NCBI GenBank assembly: GCA_018266105.1
Contig: JAFEBA010000043.1
Span: 1-39,891 of the forward strand
Source of the DNA: a bacterium
GTDB taxonomy: Bacteria > Vulcanimicrobiota > Xenobia > Xenobiales > JADMJV01
Direction: 5' to 3'
DNA length: 39,891 nucleotides
A model generated the notes under the pieces. It did no database searches, was not told the origin of the DNA, and was given only the letters and a program-made list of their open reading frames with translations. How positions within the stretch are numbered: position 1 is the stretch's first letter; each line of letters begins with the position of its first letter. Positions 30,884-39,890 of the stretch are shown here, one piece after another. The position numbers and the translations under genes were made by a program.

Positions 30884-32068
30884 CTAGTTAAACACCATGG
30901 AAGACTCGGGCGCCCCCCGCAGCTTGCTCTCCAGCTGAAGCCGCAGCCCGGAGGGCAGACGGGCCTTACCCGATTCCAAATAGTGCAGCCCGGCCTCTCG
31001 TACAGCCCTGCCCATCTCCTTGAACTGGTTGAGGTTCCGCTCATTACGCGTGAGCTGGGTCTCGGTCAGGTCCACGTCCAGTTCGGCCGCGTCCACGTAC
31101 AGGATCGCTCCCGGCCCATCCCAGCTCAGGCGTAGCGGTTTCAGCGAAAGCCCGTCTCGAATCGGCATCACCGTAACAAACTCACCCAGCCGGGCCGGCA
31201 CCACCATAATCGTGGAAAAGCGACCATCTTTGACATAGCCCTTCGTCCAACTGGAAAAGCTCCGCCGCGGTCCGGCCAGCCCCGGACTGGCGGTTTTGGG
31301 TAGAAACACTTCATAGAGATGATACTTAGGGTGTAAGGACCTGGTCTGAAAGAGATTAGCGACCAGATTGGCCCAGAGCCCCACCTGCGCGGGTTGGCCC
31401 AGATCGTAGCCGGGACAGGGGCGGCCGTTGATGGAAATGGGCATTGGCGAAAAGGCGCAATGATCGTAGATCAGCCCTTGCTCGCGGTCCATGCCCTTGC
31501 GATCACCGGAAAACATTGAGAAGAGGTCCCGGCTGGCCAGCTTGGCGCCGATATCCGAGAGCATGTCGGCGGCCGTGCGCTTCATCAAAAATCGAGTCTG
31601 AGCGAAAGGTCGGGCCGGAGCCCAGCCCACCGAGGTCTGCCCCTTTTTGCTCCAGCGCACTTCCACCCCGGCCTGCCCGTCAAAGGTTTGCACCGTGATC
31701 TCGGAGGCTCGAGTGCTCACGGCCGCATTCACACCCATCGCGAAGTGACGCAGTGCCGGAGCAGCATCGGACTGGCCCTCGCCCACCAGGCAATAAAACA
31801 GGTTCTCCATTTGCAAACGAGAGAACCCTAGACCCAGAATGGCCACCGCCACTTCGCTGGTTCCACTGTTGACGGAAAACTCTTGAGCGTCCCCGGCCAC
31901 GGCCGCCTGCACCAGCTTGAGGATGTAGTAAAACGGATCCTCAAACTGGAACCTGGCCAGCTTATCCTTGGCCCGCGAAAGGTCGACCGTAAAACTGCCA
32001 CTCGACTGAAGCTGACCTTCGGCCGTCAGTTGCGAGAGCAGGTCCTCGACCTCAAGGACGTCCGCCAC
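30884..32068 (-). CDS. Possible degenerate GHKL-type (Hsp90-like) ATPase, coupled to proS
   Basis: This 394-residue cytosolic protein begins at GTG 32066-32068, 3 nt after the proS stop. The first ~110 residues recall the ATP-binding N-terminus of GHKL proteins: FYYILKLVQAAVAGDAQEF in the place of the N-box, then VAVAILGLGFSRLQMENLF where D-x-G-x-G would be, and ALRHFAMGVNAAV at the lid. The key Glu/Asn and Asp-Gly residues are changed, so ATP binding is doubtful. The middle (about 165-300) has a strongly basic stretch (SPGLAGPRRSFSSWTKGYVKDG). The C-terminus reads LDVDLTETQLTRNERNLNQF, which is like the end of an S5-fold domain in Hsp90/MutL-type proteins. I cannot assign a function. Confidence 0.66.
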   Translation of the reverse strand: MADVLEVEDLLSQLTAEGQLQSSGSFTVDLSRAKDKLARFQFEDPFYYILKLVQAAVAGDAQEFSVNSGTSEVAVAILGLGFSRLQMENLFYCLVGEGQSDAAPALRHFAMGVNAAVSTRASEITVQTFDGQAGVEVRWSKKGQTSVGWAPARPFAQTRFLMKRTAADMLSDIGAKLASRDLFSMFSGDRKGMDREQGLIYDHCAFSPMPISINGRPCPGYDLGQPAQVGLWANLVANLFQTRSLHPKYHLYEVFLPKTASPGLAGPRRSFSSWTKGYVKDGRFSTIMVVPARLGEFVTVMPIRDGLSLKPLRLSWDGPGAILYVDAAELDVDLTETQLTRNERNLNQFKEMGRAVREAGLHYLESGKARLPSGLRLQLESKLRGAPESSMVFN

Positions 32069-32071
32069 GGA

Positions 32072-33610
32072 CTAGTAGGCGACGGAAAAGAGCACCTGAG
32101 TGGTGGTTTCCTCACCACTGTAGATACATTGACCACTGCCCCCGGGCTGATCAAAGGGAATGCAGCGCACCGTACCCTTGGTCTCTTCCTTGATCTTGGC
32201 CTCAGCCTCCACGCTTTCTTTGAACCAGCAGCGCACAAAGCCGCGACGAGCCTCCAGGGCCGCCTTGAGTTCTTCGTAACTGGTGGCTTCCACGATGTGT
32301 TCGTCGCGGAAAGCCTTCGCCTTGGCGAACATGGCCTGCTGAATCTCGCCGGCCAGATTCTGCAACCATTCGGCCGTGGCGTCCTTCAGCTCCACAAAGC
32401 GCTTCTCACCGGTAGCGCGAATTTTCAGCACAAAGGTGCCCTTCTCCACGTCTCGGGGTCCGATTTCAAAGCGGAAAGGCACACCCCTCTGCTCCCAGTG
32501 GAAGTGCTTCTCGACGGGCCGATCATCGCGAAGGTCCAGGATCACCGACTGAGTGGAACTGGCATTGGTGAAGACTGAGACCAGTTCTCGTCCCTTCTGA
32601 CGTTCCTCGGCCGCCTGCAGGCGCTCCGCTCCGCAGAGTTGCTGCAGCAGTTTGCGACAGAAGTCCAGCACGGGGGCCTTTTCTTCCTCTTTGCGATAGA
32701 TGGGCACGATGGCCCCCAGGCTGGGAGCCACATTGGGAGGCAAAACCAGGCCTTCGTCGTCGGAGTGAGTCATGATCAACGCGCCAATGAGACGCGTGCT
32801 CACGCCCCAGGAGGTCGTGACGGCCAGATGCTGCTGGTTATCGCGACCCAGGAACTTGATGTCAAAAGCCTTGGAGAAGTTCGTGCCCAGGTTGTGCGAA
32901 GTTCCGGCCTGTAAAGCCTTACCGTCCTGCATCAAAGCCTCGATACAATATGTGGCGTCGGCGCCAGGAAACTTCTCGGAGGCGGTTTTCTGGCCCTTGA
33001 CCACAGGCACGGCCAGAAACTCCTCGGAGAAGGCGGCATACACATCCAGCATGCGCAGCGTCTCTTCCTGAGCCTCCTCGTAGGTTTCGTGGGCGGTGTG
33101 GCCCTCTTGCCAGAGAAACTCGGCCGTGCGCAGAAACAAACGAGTGCGCATCTCCCAGCGCATCACGTTGGCCCACTGATTGATCAGCACGGGCAGATCT
33201 CGGTAACTCTGCACCCACTGGCTGTACATGGCCCCAAACAACGTTTCCGAGGTCGGCCGGATGAGCAGCGGCTCGGCCAGCTCGCCCTTGGGCTTGAGGC
33301 CACCGTCGGCCGATTTCTCCAGGCCGCTGTGGGTCACCACCGCCACTTCCATGGCGAATCCCTCAACGTGATCGGCCTCTTTCTGCAGAAAACTCATGGG
33401 AATCAGCAGCGGGAAGTAGGCATTGACGTGTCCAGTCTCCTTGAAGCGCCGGTCCAGGTCCCGTTGCATGGCCTCCCACACGGCGTAGCCGGTGGGGCGG
33501 ATGACCATGCAGCCTTTGACGGGTGAGTAGTCGGCCATCTGAGCCGCTTTGATCACGTCCAGATACCATTCATTATAGTTGCTGCTGCGGGTTACGATAT
33601 TGCGTGCCAT
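32072..33610 (-). CDS. proS: Prolyl-tRNA synthetase, archaeal/eukaryotic type
   Basis: This 512-residue class II synthetase charges tRNA-Pro. It lacks the long editing insertion of the E. coli-type enzyme and shows the type-3 layout: SNYNEWYLDVIKAAQMADYSPVKGC, RPTGYAVWE, and NAYFPLLIP at motif 1. LIRPTSETLFGAMYSQWVQSYRDLP, NVMRWEMRTRLFLRTAEFLWQEGHTAH at motif 2, and ATYCIEALMQDGKALQAGTSHNLG follow. The anticodon domain is followed by the C-terminal domain ending GQCIYSGEETTTQ and VAY, with a terminal Tyr typical of this type. ATG at 33608-33610 is used. It leads a two-gene operon with the GHKL-like gene and is divergent from the tricorn gene. Motifs are given as separate segments. Confidence 0.96.
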   Translation of the reverse strand: MARNIVTRSSNYNEWYLDVIKAAQMADYSPVKGCMVIRPTGYAVWEAMQRDLDRRFKETGHVNAYFPLLIPMSFLQKEADHVEGFAMEVAVVTHSGLEKSADGGLKPKGELAEPLLIRPTSETLFGAMYSQWVQSYRDLPVLINQWANVMRWEMRTRLFLRTAEFLWQEGHTAHETYEEAQEETLRMLDVYAAFSEEFLAVPVVKGQKTASEKFPGADATYCIEALMQDGKALQAGTSHNLGTNFSKAFDIKFLGRDNQQHLAVTTSWGVSTRLIGALIMTHSDDEGLVLPPNVAPSLGAIVPIYRKEEEKAPVLDFCRKLLQQLCGAERLQAAEERQKGRELVSVFTNASSTQSVILDLRDDRPVEKHFHWEQRGVPFRFEIGPRDVEKGTFVLKIRATGEKRFVELKDATAEWLQNLAGEIQQAMFAKAKAFRDEHIVEATSYEELKAALEARRGFVRCWFKESVEAEAKIKEETKGTVRCIPFDQPGGSGQCIYSGEETTTQVLFSVAY

Positions 33611-33637
33611 AGGTCGCCGCCGTTCGACTTAGTTTGA

Positions 33638-33654
33638 CCCCGGGCCTTCCGGGG
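33638..33654. promoter_or_regulatory. GC-rich hairpin in the proS leader
   Basis: CCCCGG (33638-33643) and CCGGGG (33649-33654) enclose the five-base loop GCCTT, about 28 nt ahead of the proS start on the minus strand. No T run follows on either strand. It may influence leader stability. It does not show T-box features. Confidence 0.4.
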
Positions 33655-33661
33655 CCAGGCT

Positions 33662-33690
33662 AAGATGGCCTCTTGGGACAAATCTGTCAA
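33662..33690 (-). promoter_or_regulatory. Candidate promoter for proS
   Basis: On the minus strand TTGACA (33690-33685) is a full -35 match. After 17 nt comes CATCTT (33667-33662), which matches the -10 hexamer at only three of six bases. The start codon of proS is 52 nt downstream. The region 33611-33730 must also hold the start signals for the divergent tricorn gene, for which I saw nothing convincing. Confidence 0.35.
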
Positions 33691-33730
33691 GCCAAAGGAC
33701 TGAATCGCCTCCATTGCCAAAGCCCTCCGG

Positions 33731-36700
33731 ATGCAAGGCTACTATCAGCATCCCACAGTCCACGGACAATCTCTGGTCTTTGTTTGCGAAGATGACCTGT
33801 GGTGGGCCGATCTCAGAGGAGGGGTGGCCCAGCGCCTGACGGCCTCGCGCGGTCGCTGCCGCACTCCTATGTTCAGCCCGGACGGTCGCTATCTGGCCTA
33901 CACCGGCCGCGATGAGGGCGTGTCCGAGGTGTACCTGCTCGACACTCTGGGTGGGGAGCCTCAGCGTCTGACATTTTTGGGAGCGGATACCAGTGTGGTG
34001 GGCTGGTCGCCCGACGGACAGTGGATTTACTACACCAGCAACGAGGGTCAACCGTTTCTGCGCATGCACGCCCTGGGTCGAGTGCCGCGCACCGGCGGCG
34101 CTCACGAGCGCCTGCCCTGGGGTCCGGCCGCCTCCATTGCTTTTGAACCCCTAGGGCCGGGCCGAGTGCTGGGCCGCCACACCTGGGACACGGCCCGCTG
34201 GAAGCGCTACCGAGGCGGCACCGTCGGGCAGTTCTGGGTGGACCGGAAGGGCAAGAACCAGTGGAAAGCCTTGCGCCCGGGCGGCGGCAATCTGACCAGC
34301 CCCTTGTGGTTGGGCGAACGACTTTACTTCGGCAGCGACCATGACGGCCACGGTCACCTTTACTCGTGCAGGCCGGATGGCAAAGACCTGCGGCAGCACA
34401 CCGAACACAATGACTTCTACCTGCGCCGGCCCAACTCCGACGGCAAGACCCTGGTCTACCAGTGTGGAGCCCAAATCTATGCCTACGATCTGGAAGAGCA
34501 AGGGGGCAAAAAGGTCGAGCTGACACTGCGGGCGGCCGGATTCGCGCGCCAGCGCAAGTTCACCGTGGCCGGCAGCTATCTGGACAGTTATGATCTGCAT
34601 CCCAAGGGCAAGGCTCTGGCCTGCACCGTGCGCGGCAAAGCTCTGGCTTTCTACACTCATGAGCGTTCGGTTGAGCAACTCGGGCAGGCTCAGGGAGTGC
34701 GTTACCGCCAGGCCAGCTGGTTACCGGACGGTGAGCGGATCCTGTGCGTCTCCGACCAGGGCGGCGAGGAAGCTCTGGAAATCTACGATTGGCGAGGGGA
34801 GCTGAAAGATCGCCTGGAGCTGCCAGTGCTGGGACGCCCTTTGCGGCTGGCTCCCTGTCCCAAAGGCCACTGGCTGGCGCTCACCAACCATCGCTACGAA
34901 CTCTGGCTGGTCAATCTTAGAAACCGTGAGACCCACCGCATTGAACAGAACCAGCACGACCGTATCCCGGGCCTGGCCTGGTCTCCCTGCGGAATGTATC
35001 TGGCCTACTCCTCTCCCACCGGCCGCCTGACCGCCCGGCTCAGGCTGGTGCAACGAGACCGCCTGGAAGTCACGGACCTGACCGAAGGCTGCTTCCGCGA
35101 TGTGGCCCCCCACTTCGATCCCAAGGGTCGCCACCTTTACTTTCTGAGTCTGCGCGACTTTAACCCGGTTTGGGACAACCTGTTCTTCGAGATGAGTTTT
35201 CCCTGGGGGATGCGTCCGTACTTGCTGCGACTCCAGGCTGACAGTCTGGACCCTTTCGAATTCGATCCCAATCCGCCGGAAGAGCCCAAGCGCAAGCGCA
35301 AAGCTACGGGCGAGCCGACCCGTATCGACCTGGAAGGCATCGACCAGCGTATCAGTGCCTTTCCAGTTAGCGAAGGCCGCTATGGCCAGGTGCAGGGCTG
35401 CGGCGACACCGTATGGTTCACTCGCTTTCCGGCCGAAGGCACGCTCAATGATGATCCGGACACTCCACGCGGAACCCTGGTCAGTTATGACTTCAAAACC
35501 CAGGAGAGCAAGGACGTCTACACCAAAGTCACCAACTTCACAACTTCGCTCGACGGCAAGTTCATCTGCTACAGATCCAACCAACGCTTACGGCTGGTGA
35601 CAGCAGACAAGAAGCCCGATTCCAATGAGGATACTCCCGGCCGCAAGAGCGGCTGGGTTTCGGCCCAACGCCTGCGCGTGCAGGTCGATCCGCGTTCGGA
35701 ATGGGTCCAAATGGCCCGCGAAGCCTGGAGGCTGATGCGCGAACACTTCTGGAATCCCGGTGCCGAGCACGACTGGGAAGGCATTTACAATCGCTATCTG
35801 CCCTTGCTGGAACGGGTCGGCTGCCGCGCCGAACTGAGTGACTGGCTTTGGGAACTGCAGGGAGAACTGGGCACCTCTCATGCCTACGAATCGGGCGGCG
35901 ACTATCTCAGCGAGCCCAACTATCCACTGGGCAAACTGGGAGCGGACTGGGCCTGGGACGCCAAAGAAAAGGCCTATCGGGTGCTGCACGTGCTGCAGGG
36001 CGACGTCTGGGCCCGGGCCGAGCAGGCGGCGCCCGGACGCCGGCCGGGCCAGTGGCTACTGGAGGGCGACCTGCTGACCCAGGTCAACAATCAGCGCTTG
36101 AGTGCTCAGTTTCCTCCCGAAGCCGCACTGGTCAACAGCGCCCGCCAGGAGGTCGCACTGGTGCTACGCCGCGCCAAAAAGGAACTGCGCCTGTGCCTGC
36201 GCACCTTGCGGGGGGACACGGCCCTGCGCTATCGCGACTGGGTGGAGTCCAATCGGCGCTGGGTGCACCAGCAGAGTGGCGGGCGCCTGGGCTACCTGCA
36301 CGTTCCCAATATGGGACCCTGGGGCTTCTCCGAATTTCACCGCGGCTATTTCGGCGAAGTGCGTAAGGACGGTCTGATTGTCGATGTGCGCTATAACGGC
36401 GGTGGTAATGTCTCGGGATTGTTACTGGAGAAGCTAAGCCGCCGGATCGTCGGTTGGGATGTACCTCGCTACGGCCAGCCTGTATCCTATCCGATGGAGG
36501 CCCCACGCGGTCCGATTGTGGCCCTGACCAACGAAATGGCCGGTTCGGACGGAGACATCTTCTCTCACTGCTTCAAGTTGCTGGGCCTGGGGCCGCTGGT
36601 GGGAACCCGCACCTGGGGAGGGGTGATCGGCATCTGGCCGCGCCACAAACTGGTGGACGGCACCCAGACCACTCAGCCCGAATTCGCCTTCTGGTTTGAA

Positions 36701-36871
36701 GACGTGGGCTGGCGGGTGGAAAACTATGGGACTGAACCGGACGAACGGGTGGAGATCGGCCCGGCCGACTGGGCCGCCGGCCGTGACCCCCAGCTGGCAC
36801 GGGCCCTGGAACTGGCCATGGAACGACTGCGCCATCACGTCGTTCATGAAAATTTCCGACCCTCCCCTTAA
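33731..36871 (+). CDS. Tricorn-type protease
   Basis: This 1046-residue cytosolic serine peptidase has the family's usual size (about 1000-1100). The N-terminal half contains a six- and a seven-bladed beta-propeller (TPMFSPDGRYLAYTGRDEG, VVGWSPDGQWIYYTSNEG, PGLAWSPCGMYLAYSSPTG). Residues ~660-740 form the C1 domain with GTSHAYE, giving Ser716-His717 of the active site. A PDZ domain follows at about 745-840. The C2 domain has the nucleophile in NEMAGSDGDIFS (Ser939) and VENYGTEPDE (Glu1002 or Glu997) near the end. All active-site positions are kept. It trims peptides released by proteasome-like or Lon/Clp enzymes. No signal is seen at the ATG; the N-terminus MQGYYQHPTVHG begins directly at the first blade. 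The HAD gene follows after 9 nt. Confidence 0.95.
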   Translation: MQGYYQHPTVHGQSLVFVCEDDLWWADLRGGVAQRLTASRGRCRTPMFSPDGRYLAYTGRDEGVSEVYLLDTLGGEPQRLTFLGADTSVVGWSPDGQWIYYTSNEGQPFLRMHALGRVPRTGGAHERLPWGPAASIAFEPLGPGRVLGRHTWDTARWKRYRGGTVGQFWVDRKGKNQWKALRPGGGNLTSPLWLGERLYFGSDHDGHGHLYSCRPDGKDLRQHTEHNDFYLRRPNSDGKTLVYQCGAQIYAYDLEEQGGKKVELTLRAAGFARQRKFTVAGSYLDSYDLHPKGKALACTVRGKALAFYTHERSVEQLGQAQGVRYRQASWLPDGERILCVSDQGGEEALEIYDWRGELKDRLELPVLGRPLRLAPCPKGHWLALTNHRYELWLVNLRNRETHRIEQNQHDRIPGLAWSPCGMYLAYSSPTGRLTARLRLVQRDRLEVTDLTEGCFRDVAPHFDPKGRHLYFLSLRDFNPVWDNLFFEMSFPWGMRPYLLRLQADSLDPFEFDPNPPEEPKRKRKATGEPTRIDLEGIDQRISAFPVSEGRYGQVQGCGDTVWFTRFPAEGTLNDDPDTPRGTLVSYDFKTQESKDVYTKVTNFTTSLDGKFICYRSNQRLRLVTADKKPDSNEDTPGRKSGWVSAQRLRVQVDPRSEWVQMAREAWRLMREHFWNPGAEHDWEGIYNRYLPLLERVGCRAELSDWLWELQGELGTSHAYESGGDYLSEPNYPLGKLGADWAWDAKEKAYRVLHVLQGDVWARAEQAAPGRRPGQWLLEGDLLTQVNNQRLSAQFPPEAALVNSARQEVALVLRRAKKELRLCLRTLRGDTALRYRDWVESNRRWVHQQSGGRLGYLHVPNMGPWGFSEFHRGYFGEVRKDGLIVDVRYNGGGNVSGLLLEKLSRRIVGWDVPRYGQPVSYPMEAPRGPIVALTNEMAGSDGDIFSHCFKLLGLGPLVGTRTWGGVIGIWPRHKLVDGTQTTQPEFAFWFEDVGWRVENYGTEPDERVEIGPADWAAGRDPQLARALELAMERLRHHVVHENFRPSP

Positions 36872-36880
36872 GCTTCAAGC

Positions 36881-37507
36881 ATGACGACCATCAGCAGCGT
36901 TCGCAGCACCCGTCCCGACGGTTTTGCCGTCAATACCCCCGGCAAACAGCCGGCCGTCTTCATGGACCGAGACGGAGTCCTCAACAGCACCGACGGTTTC
37001 GTCAATTCGCCCGACGACCTGGACAAAGCCCTGATGCCGGAGGCGCTGAAGGCGGTGGCTCGGCTCAGCCAGCAGACCGATTTTCCGATCATTTTGGTCA
37101 CCAATCAGGCCGGCATCGATCTGGGCAAGTTCACACCAGAGCAGAATCAAGCCATTCAGGAGCGACTGGCTCAACGCATCGAGGAGGCCGGCGGTCGCAT
37201 CGATAGCATCTACTTCTGCCCCAACGGCAAGAAATTCGTTTTACCCGAGGGCGAAACGGACGGACGCAAGCCGGACGCCGGGATGTTCTTCCAGGCCGCC
37301 AAAGATTACGGTCCGCGCATCGACCTGGCTGACAGCTACATGATTGGCGACATGACGACCGACATCGGAGCGGGTGAGAAAGCAGGCGCCACCACCATTC
37401 TGGTCCAGACCGGTTTCGCCGGCAAAGACGGCAAATGTGACGCCAAACCAGACCATGTGGCGGCTGACCTATCCGGCGCGGTGGACTGGATTCTGTCTCA
37501 GCGCTAG
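36881..37507 (+). CDS. HAD-IIIA phosphatase, GmhB-like
   Basis: This 208-residue phosphatase resembles D-glycero-D-manno-heptose-1,7-bisphosphate 7-phosphatase and histidinol-phosphatase types. VFMDRDGVLNS holds the D-x-D nucleophile pair (motif I), ILVTNQAGIDLGKF motif II, RKPDAGMFFQAA motif III and YMIGDMTTDIGAGEKAGA motif IV. A lone CPNG stands where GmhB has its Cys-rich zinc loop (CPHHP...C.C), so zinc binding may be lost. The N-terminal ~25 residues before the core are extra. ATG at 36881 is 9 nt after the tricorn stop. The stop overlaps the convergent dcd stop by 4 nt. Its substrate could be a heptose or another sugar bisphosphate. Confidence 0.85.
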   Translation: MTTISSVRSTRPDGFAVNTPGKQPAVFMDRDGVLNSTDGFVNSPDDLDKALMPEALKAVARLSQQTDFPIILVTNQAGIDLGKFTPEQNQAIQERLAQRIEEAGGRIDSIYFCPNGKKFVLPEGETDGRKPDAGMFFQAAKDYGPRIDLADSYMIGDMTTDIGAGEKAGATTILVQTGFAGKDGKCDAKPDHVAADLSGAVDWILSQR

Positions 37508-38613
37508 AGAGTTAAAGCCGGAAACTTCGAAAACAGCCGTCCCAGCTGCGGTCCGCGCTGATGCATGTAATGCGAACCCATGTTGACGCCATAGATCAAC
37601 TCCGGGTCTTTGGTCAGATACTCATAAACCATCTTGCAGATCGGCTGCCCGTGGCGGATGATGACGTCCTCGTGGGGGGCCACCTCCAGCACGGCCGGAG
37701 TGCCGTTGACTTCTCCCTGACCCCCGTAGCCGAAGCCCGGATCGAAAAAACCGGCGTAATGTGAGCGAAACTCACCGCTGTGAATATCGTAAGCCACCAT
37801 TTCCACGGCGTAGTTGGGCGGAACTCTTAGATACTCGCAGGTGGCCATGATGTAGAACTCGTTGCGCTCCAGCAGCAACTCGCCCCGCTCCTGGCGCACG
37901 GGCACAAAGAACTGACTGGCGTCATGGGGTTCAGTGCTGGTTAAATCTACGTGCTCTTTGGTCTCAATTGCTTTATAGCCGACCACATCTCCACTCAGAT
38001 CGGCCGTCAGCAAGATTCCGCGGTCCAGCTGGGGGTTAATTTTCTGGCCTTCAGCATTGTAAACCAACCCCACCCGCTGGTGGGCCATACTCAACTCCAG
38101 GTCGTTCAGCCGATTATCCCCAATCAGGAAACGAGCCTGATTGAGGGTGGTTCCGGCTTGAACCTTGACCGACCAGGAGCGAGGGGTGATCATGACATAG
38201 ACCTTGCCCCTGTAGCCCTCGGGAATGCGGTCGAAGCGCGGCAGGCCGTCCACCAGCGCCCGCACCCAGATGTTGGTCCGTCCGCTGGTGGACTTATTGT
38301 TGGTGTAAGCGTGCACCTCGTTGGGCAGGTCAAACGACTCCATGACCTCGACAACGTAGGTCTGGTCTCTTTCCAGAACCCCGCCCCCGCTGATATCCAG
38401 GCGACCGGTTTGATACAGTCGCAGAGCATCCTCAATAGACTCATTGTGACGCGGCAAAAAGGTGGCGCGCACCTTATACGCCAGCGGCCCCAAACGCAGA
38501 TCCAGACTGGACGGTTGCAGATTATCGGAAGGCACGGGCTGACGCGCCAGGATGTGCCCGCTGTCGATAAACTGCTGGATGATTTGCGAAGGAATAGCTC
38601 CGGTATGCTTCAT
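37504..38613 (-). CDS. dcd: 2'-deoxycytidine 5'-triphosphate deaminase, double-length form
   Basis: This 369-residue dUTPase/DCD-superfamily enzyme forms dUTP from dCTP in pyrimidine deoxynucleotide synthesis. It belongs to the long form with two tandem related beta-barrels, against about 190 residues in E. coli Dcd. The N-terminal barrel has LQPSSLDLRLG and VVEVMESFDLPNEVHAYTNNKSTSGR, with the typical K-S-T/S-x-G-R stretch. The C-terminal barrel has LRVPPNYAVEMVAYD, HYAGFFDPGFGYG and PICKMVYE. ATG at 38611-38613 overlaps the hutU stop in ATGA, so the two are translationally coupled. It is convergent with the HAD gene. Confidence 0.93.
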   Translation of the reverse strand: MKHTGAIPSQIIQQFIDSGHILARQPVPSDNLQPSSLDLRLGPLAYKVRATFLPRHNESIEDALRLYQTGRLDISGGGVLERDQTYVVEVMESFDLPNEVHAYTNNKSTSGRTNIWVRALVDGLPRFDRIPEGYRGKVYVMITPRSWSVKVQAGTTLNQARFLIGDNRLNDLELSMAHQRVGLVYNAEGQKINPQLDRGILLTADLSGDVVGYKAIETKEHVDLTSTEPHDASQFFVPVRQERGELLLERNEFYIMATCEYLRVPPNYAVEMVAYDIHSGEFRSHYAGFFDPGFGYGGQGEVNGTPAVLEVAPHEDVIIRHGQPICKMVYEYLTKDPELIYGVNMGSHYMHQRGPQLGRLFSKFPALTL

Positions 38614-39890
38614 TTGCTCTCCAACATGGGCACCTGCACGCCGCGTTCTCGGGCGATGCGAGCGGCTTTTTCATAGCCGGCATCTACGTGGCGCACCACG
38701 CCCATGCCCGGATCGCTGGTCAAAACGCGCTGCAAACGCTCGCCGGCGCTGGCCGTGCCGTCGGCCACCACCACCATCCCGGCGTGAATCGAGTAGCCGA
38801 TCCCCACCCCTCCACCGTGATGCACGGAGACCCAGGAGGCACCGCAAGCGGTATTGATCAAAGCGTTGAGAATGGGCCAGTCGGCAATGGCGTCCGAACC
38901 GTCTTTCATGGACTCGGTCTCGCGATTGGGCGAAGCCACCGAACCGCAGTCCAGATGATCCCGACCGATCACGATCGGACCTTTGACCTTACCGGAAGCC
39001 ACCAGCTCATTGAAGATGGCGCCAGCCTTGGCGCGCTCCCCATAGCCCAGCCAGCAAATGCGGGCCGGCAGACCCTGGAAGGCGACCTTCTCGCGAGCCT
39101 TTTCGATCCAGCGGCGCAGGCTCTCGTCCTGGGGAAAGGCCTCCAGAATGGCCTGATCGGTCACAGCAATGTCCTGAGGATCGCCAGAAAGGGCCACCCA
39201 GCGGAACGGTCCGCGGCCTTCGCAAAACTGAGGACGAATGTAAGCCGGCACGAAGCCGGGGAAATCAAACGCCTCTTTGACGCCGGCCTGCTGAGCCTGG
39301 GCGCGCAGGTTGTTGCCGTAGTCGAAGACCACCGAACCCTTCTTCTGAAAACCCAGCATGGCCCGTACGTGCTCGGCCGCAGCCTCGAACGAGCGCTTCT
39401 GATACTCCAGCGGGTCGCTGGTTCGCAGCTTGAGCGCCTCTTCCAGAGAGAGATCGGGCACGTAGCCATTGAGCATGTCGTGAGCGCTGGTCTGATCAGT
39501 GACCACGTCGGGAATCACTCCCCGCCGCAGCAACTCCGGGAAGACCGAGGCCGCGTTGCCGATCAAGCCTACCGAAAGCGGCTCGCCCGCCTGCTGGGCG
39601 TGCTTGCACCAGGCCAGAGCTTCATCCAGGCTATGGGTGAGCTTGTCCAGATAACGCGTATCCAGTCGACGCTGGGCCCGCTGCGGGTCGACCTCGACGC
39701 AAAGAGCCACGCCCTCGTTGAAGGTTACGGCCAGAGGTTGAGCTCCGCCCATGCCACCCAGACCGGCCGTCAGGGTCAGCTTGCCCTTGAGGGTGCCGCC
39801 GAAGTGCTGGCGGGCCAGCTCGGCCAGCGTCTCATAGGTGCCCTGAAGAATCCCTTGGGTGCCAATGTAGATCCAGGAGCCGGCCGTCAT
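38610..39890 (-). CDS. hutU: Urocanate hydratase, N-terminus outside the window
   Basis: The 426 C-terminal codons of urocanase are in the window, out of the usual 550-560. It converts urocanate to imidazolone propionate in histidine breakdown, using a tightly bound NAD+. Visible motifs are SWIYIGTQGILQGTYE, TAGLGGMGGAQPLA (NAD-binding Gly-rich loop), VTDQTSAHDMLNGY, YGNNLRAQA, RDHLDCGSVASPNRETE, and SVHHGGGVGIGYS. The fragment reads open to the right edge, so the frame is intact as far as seen. No hutH, hutI or hutG is in the window; they could lie beyond the edge. Its stop overlaps the dcd start by 4 nt. Confidence 0.96.
   Translation of the reverse strand: MTAGSWIYIGTQGILQGTYETLAELARQHFGGTLKGKLTLTAGLGGMGGAQPLAVTFNEGVALCVEVDPQRAQRRLDTRYLDKLTHSLDEALAWCKHAQQAGEPLSVGLIGNAASVFPELLRRGVIPDVVTDQTSAHDMLNGYVPDLSLEEALKLRTSDPLEYQKRSFEAAAEHVRAMLGFQKKGSVVFDYGNNLRAQAQQAGVKEAFDFPGFVPAYIRPQFCEGRGPFRWVALSGDPQDIAVTDQAILEAFPQDESLRRWIEKAREKVAFQGLPARICWLGYGERAKAGAIFNELVASGKVKGPIVIGRDHLDCGSVASPNRETESMKDGSDAIADWPILNALINTACGASWVSVHHGGGVGIGYSIHAGMVVVADGTASAGERLQRVLTSDPGMGVVRHVDAGYEKAARIARERGVQVPMLESK

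Noticed and set aside
33611..33730. T-box or other riboswitch in front of proS
   Set aside because: Only one small GC-rich hairpin is present; there is no T-box consensus, specifier loop or terminator/antiterminator pair.
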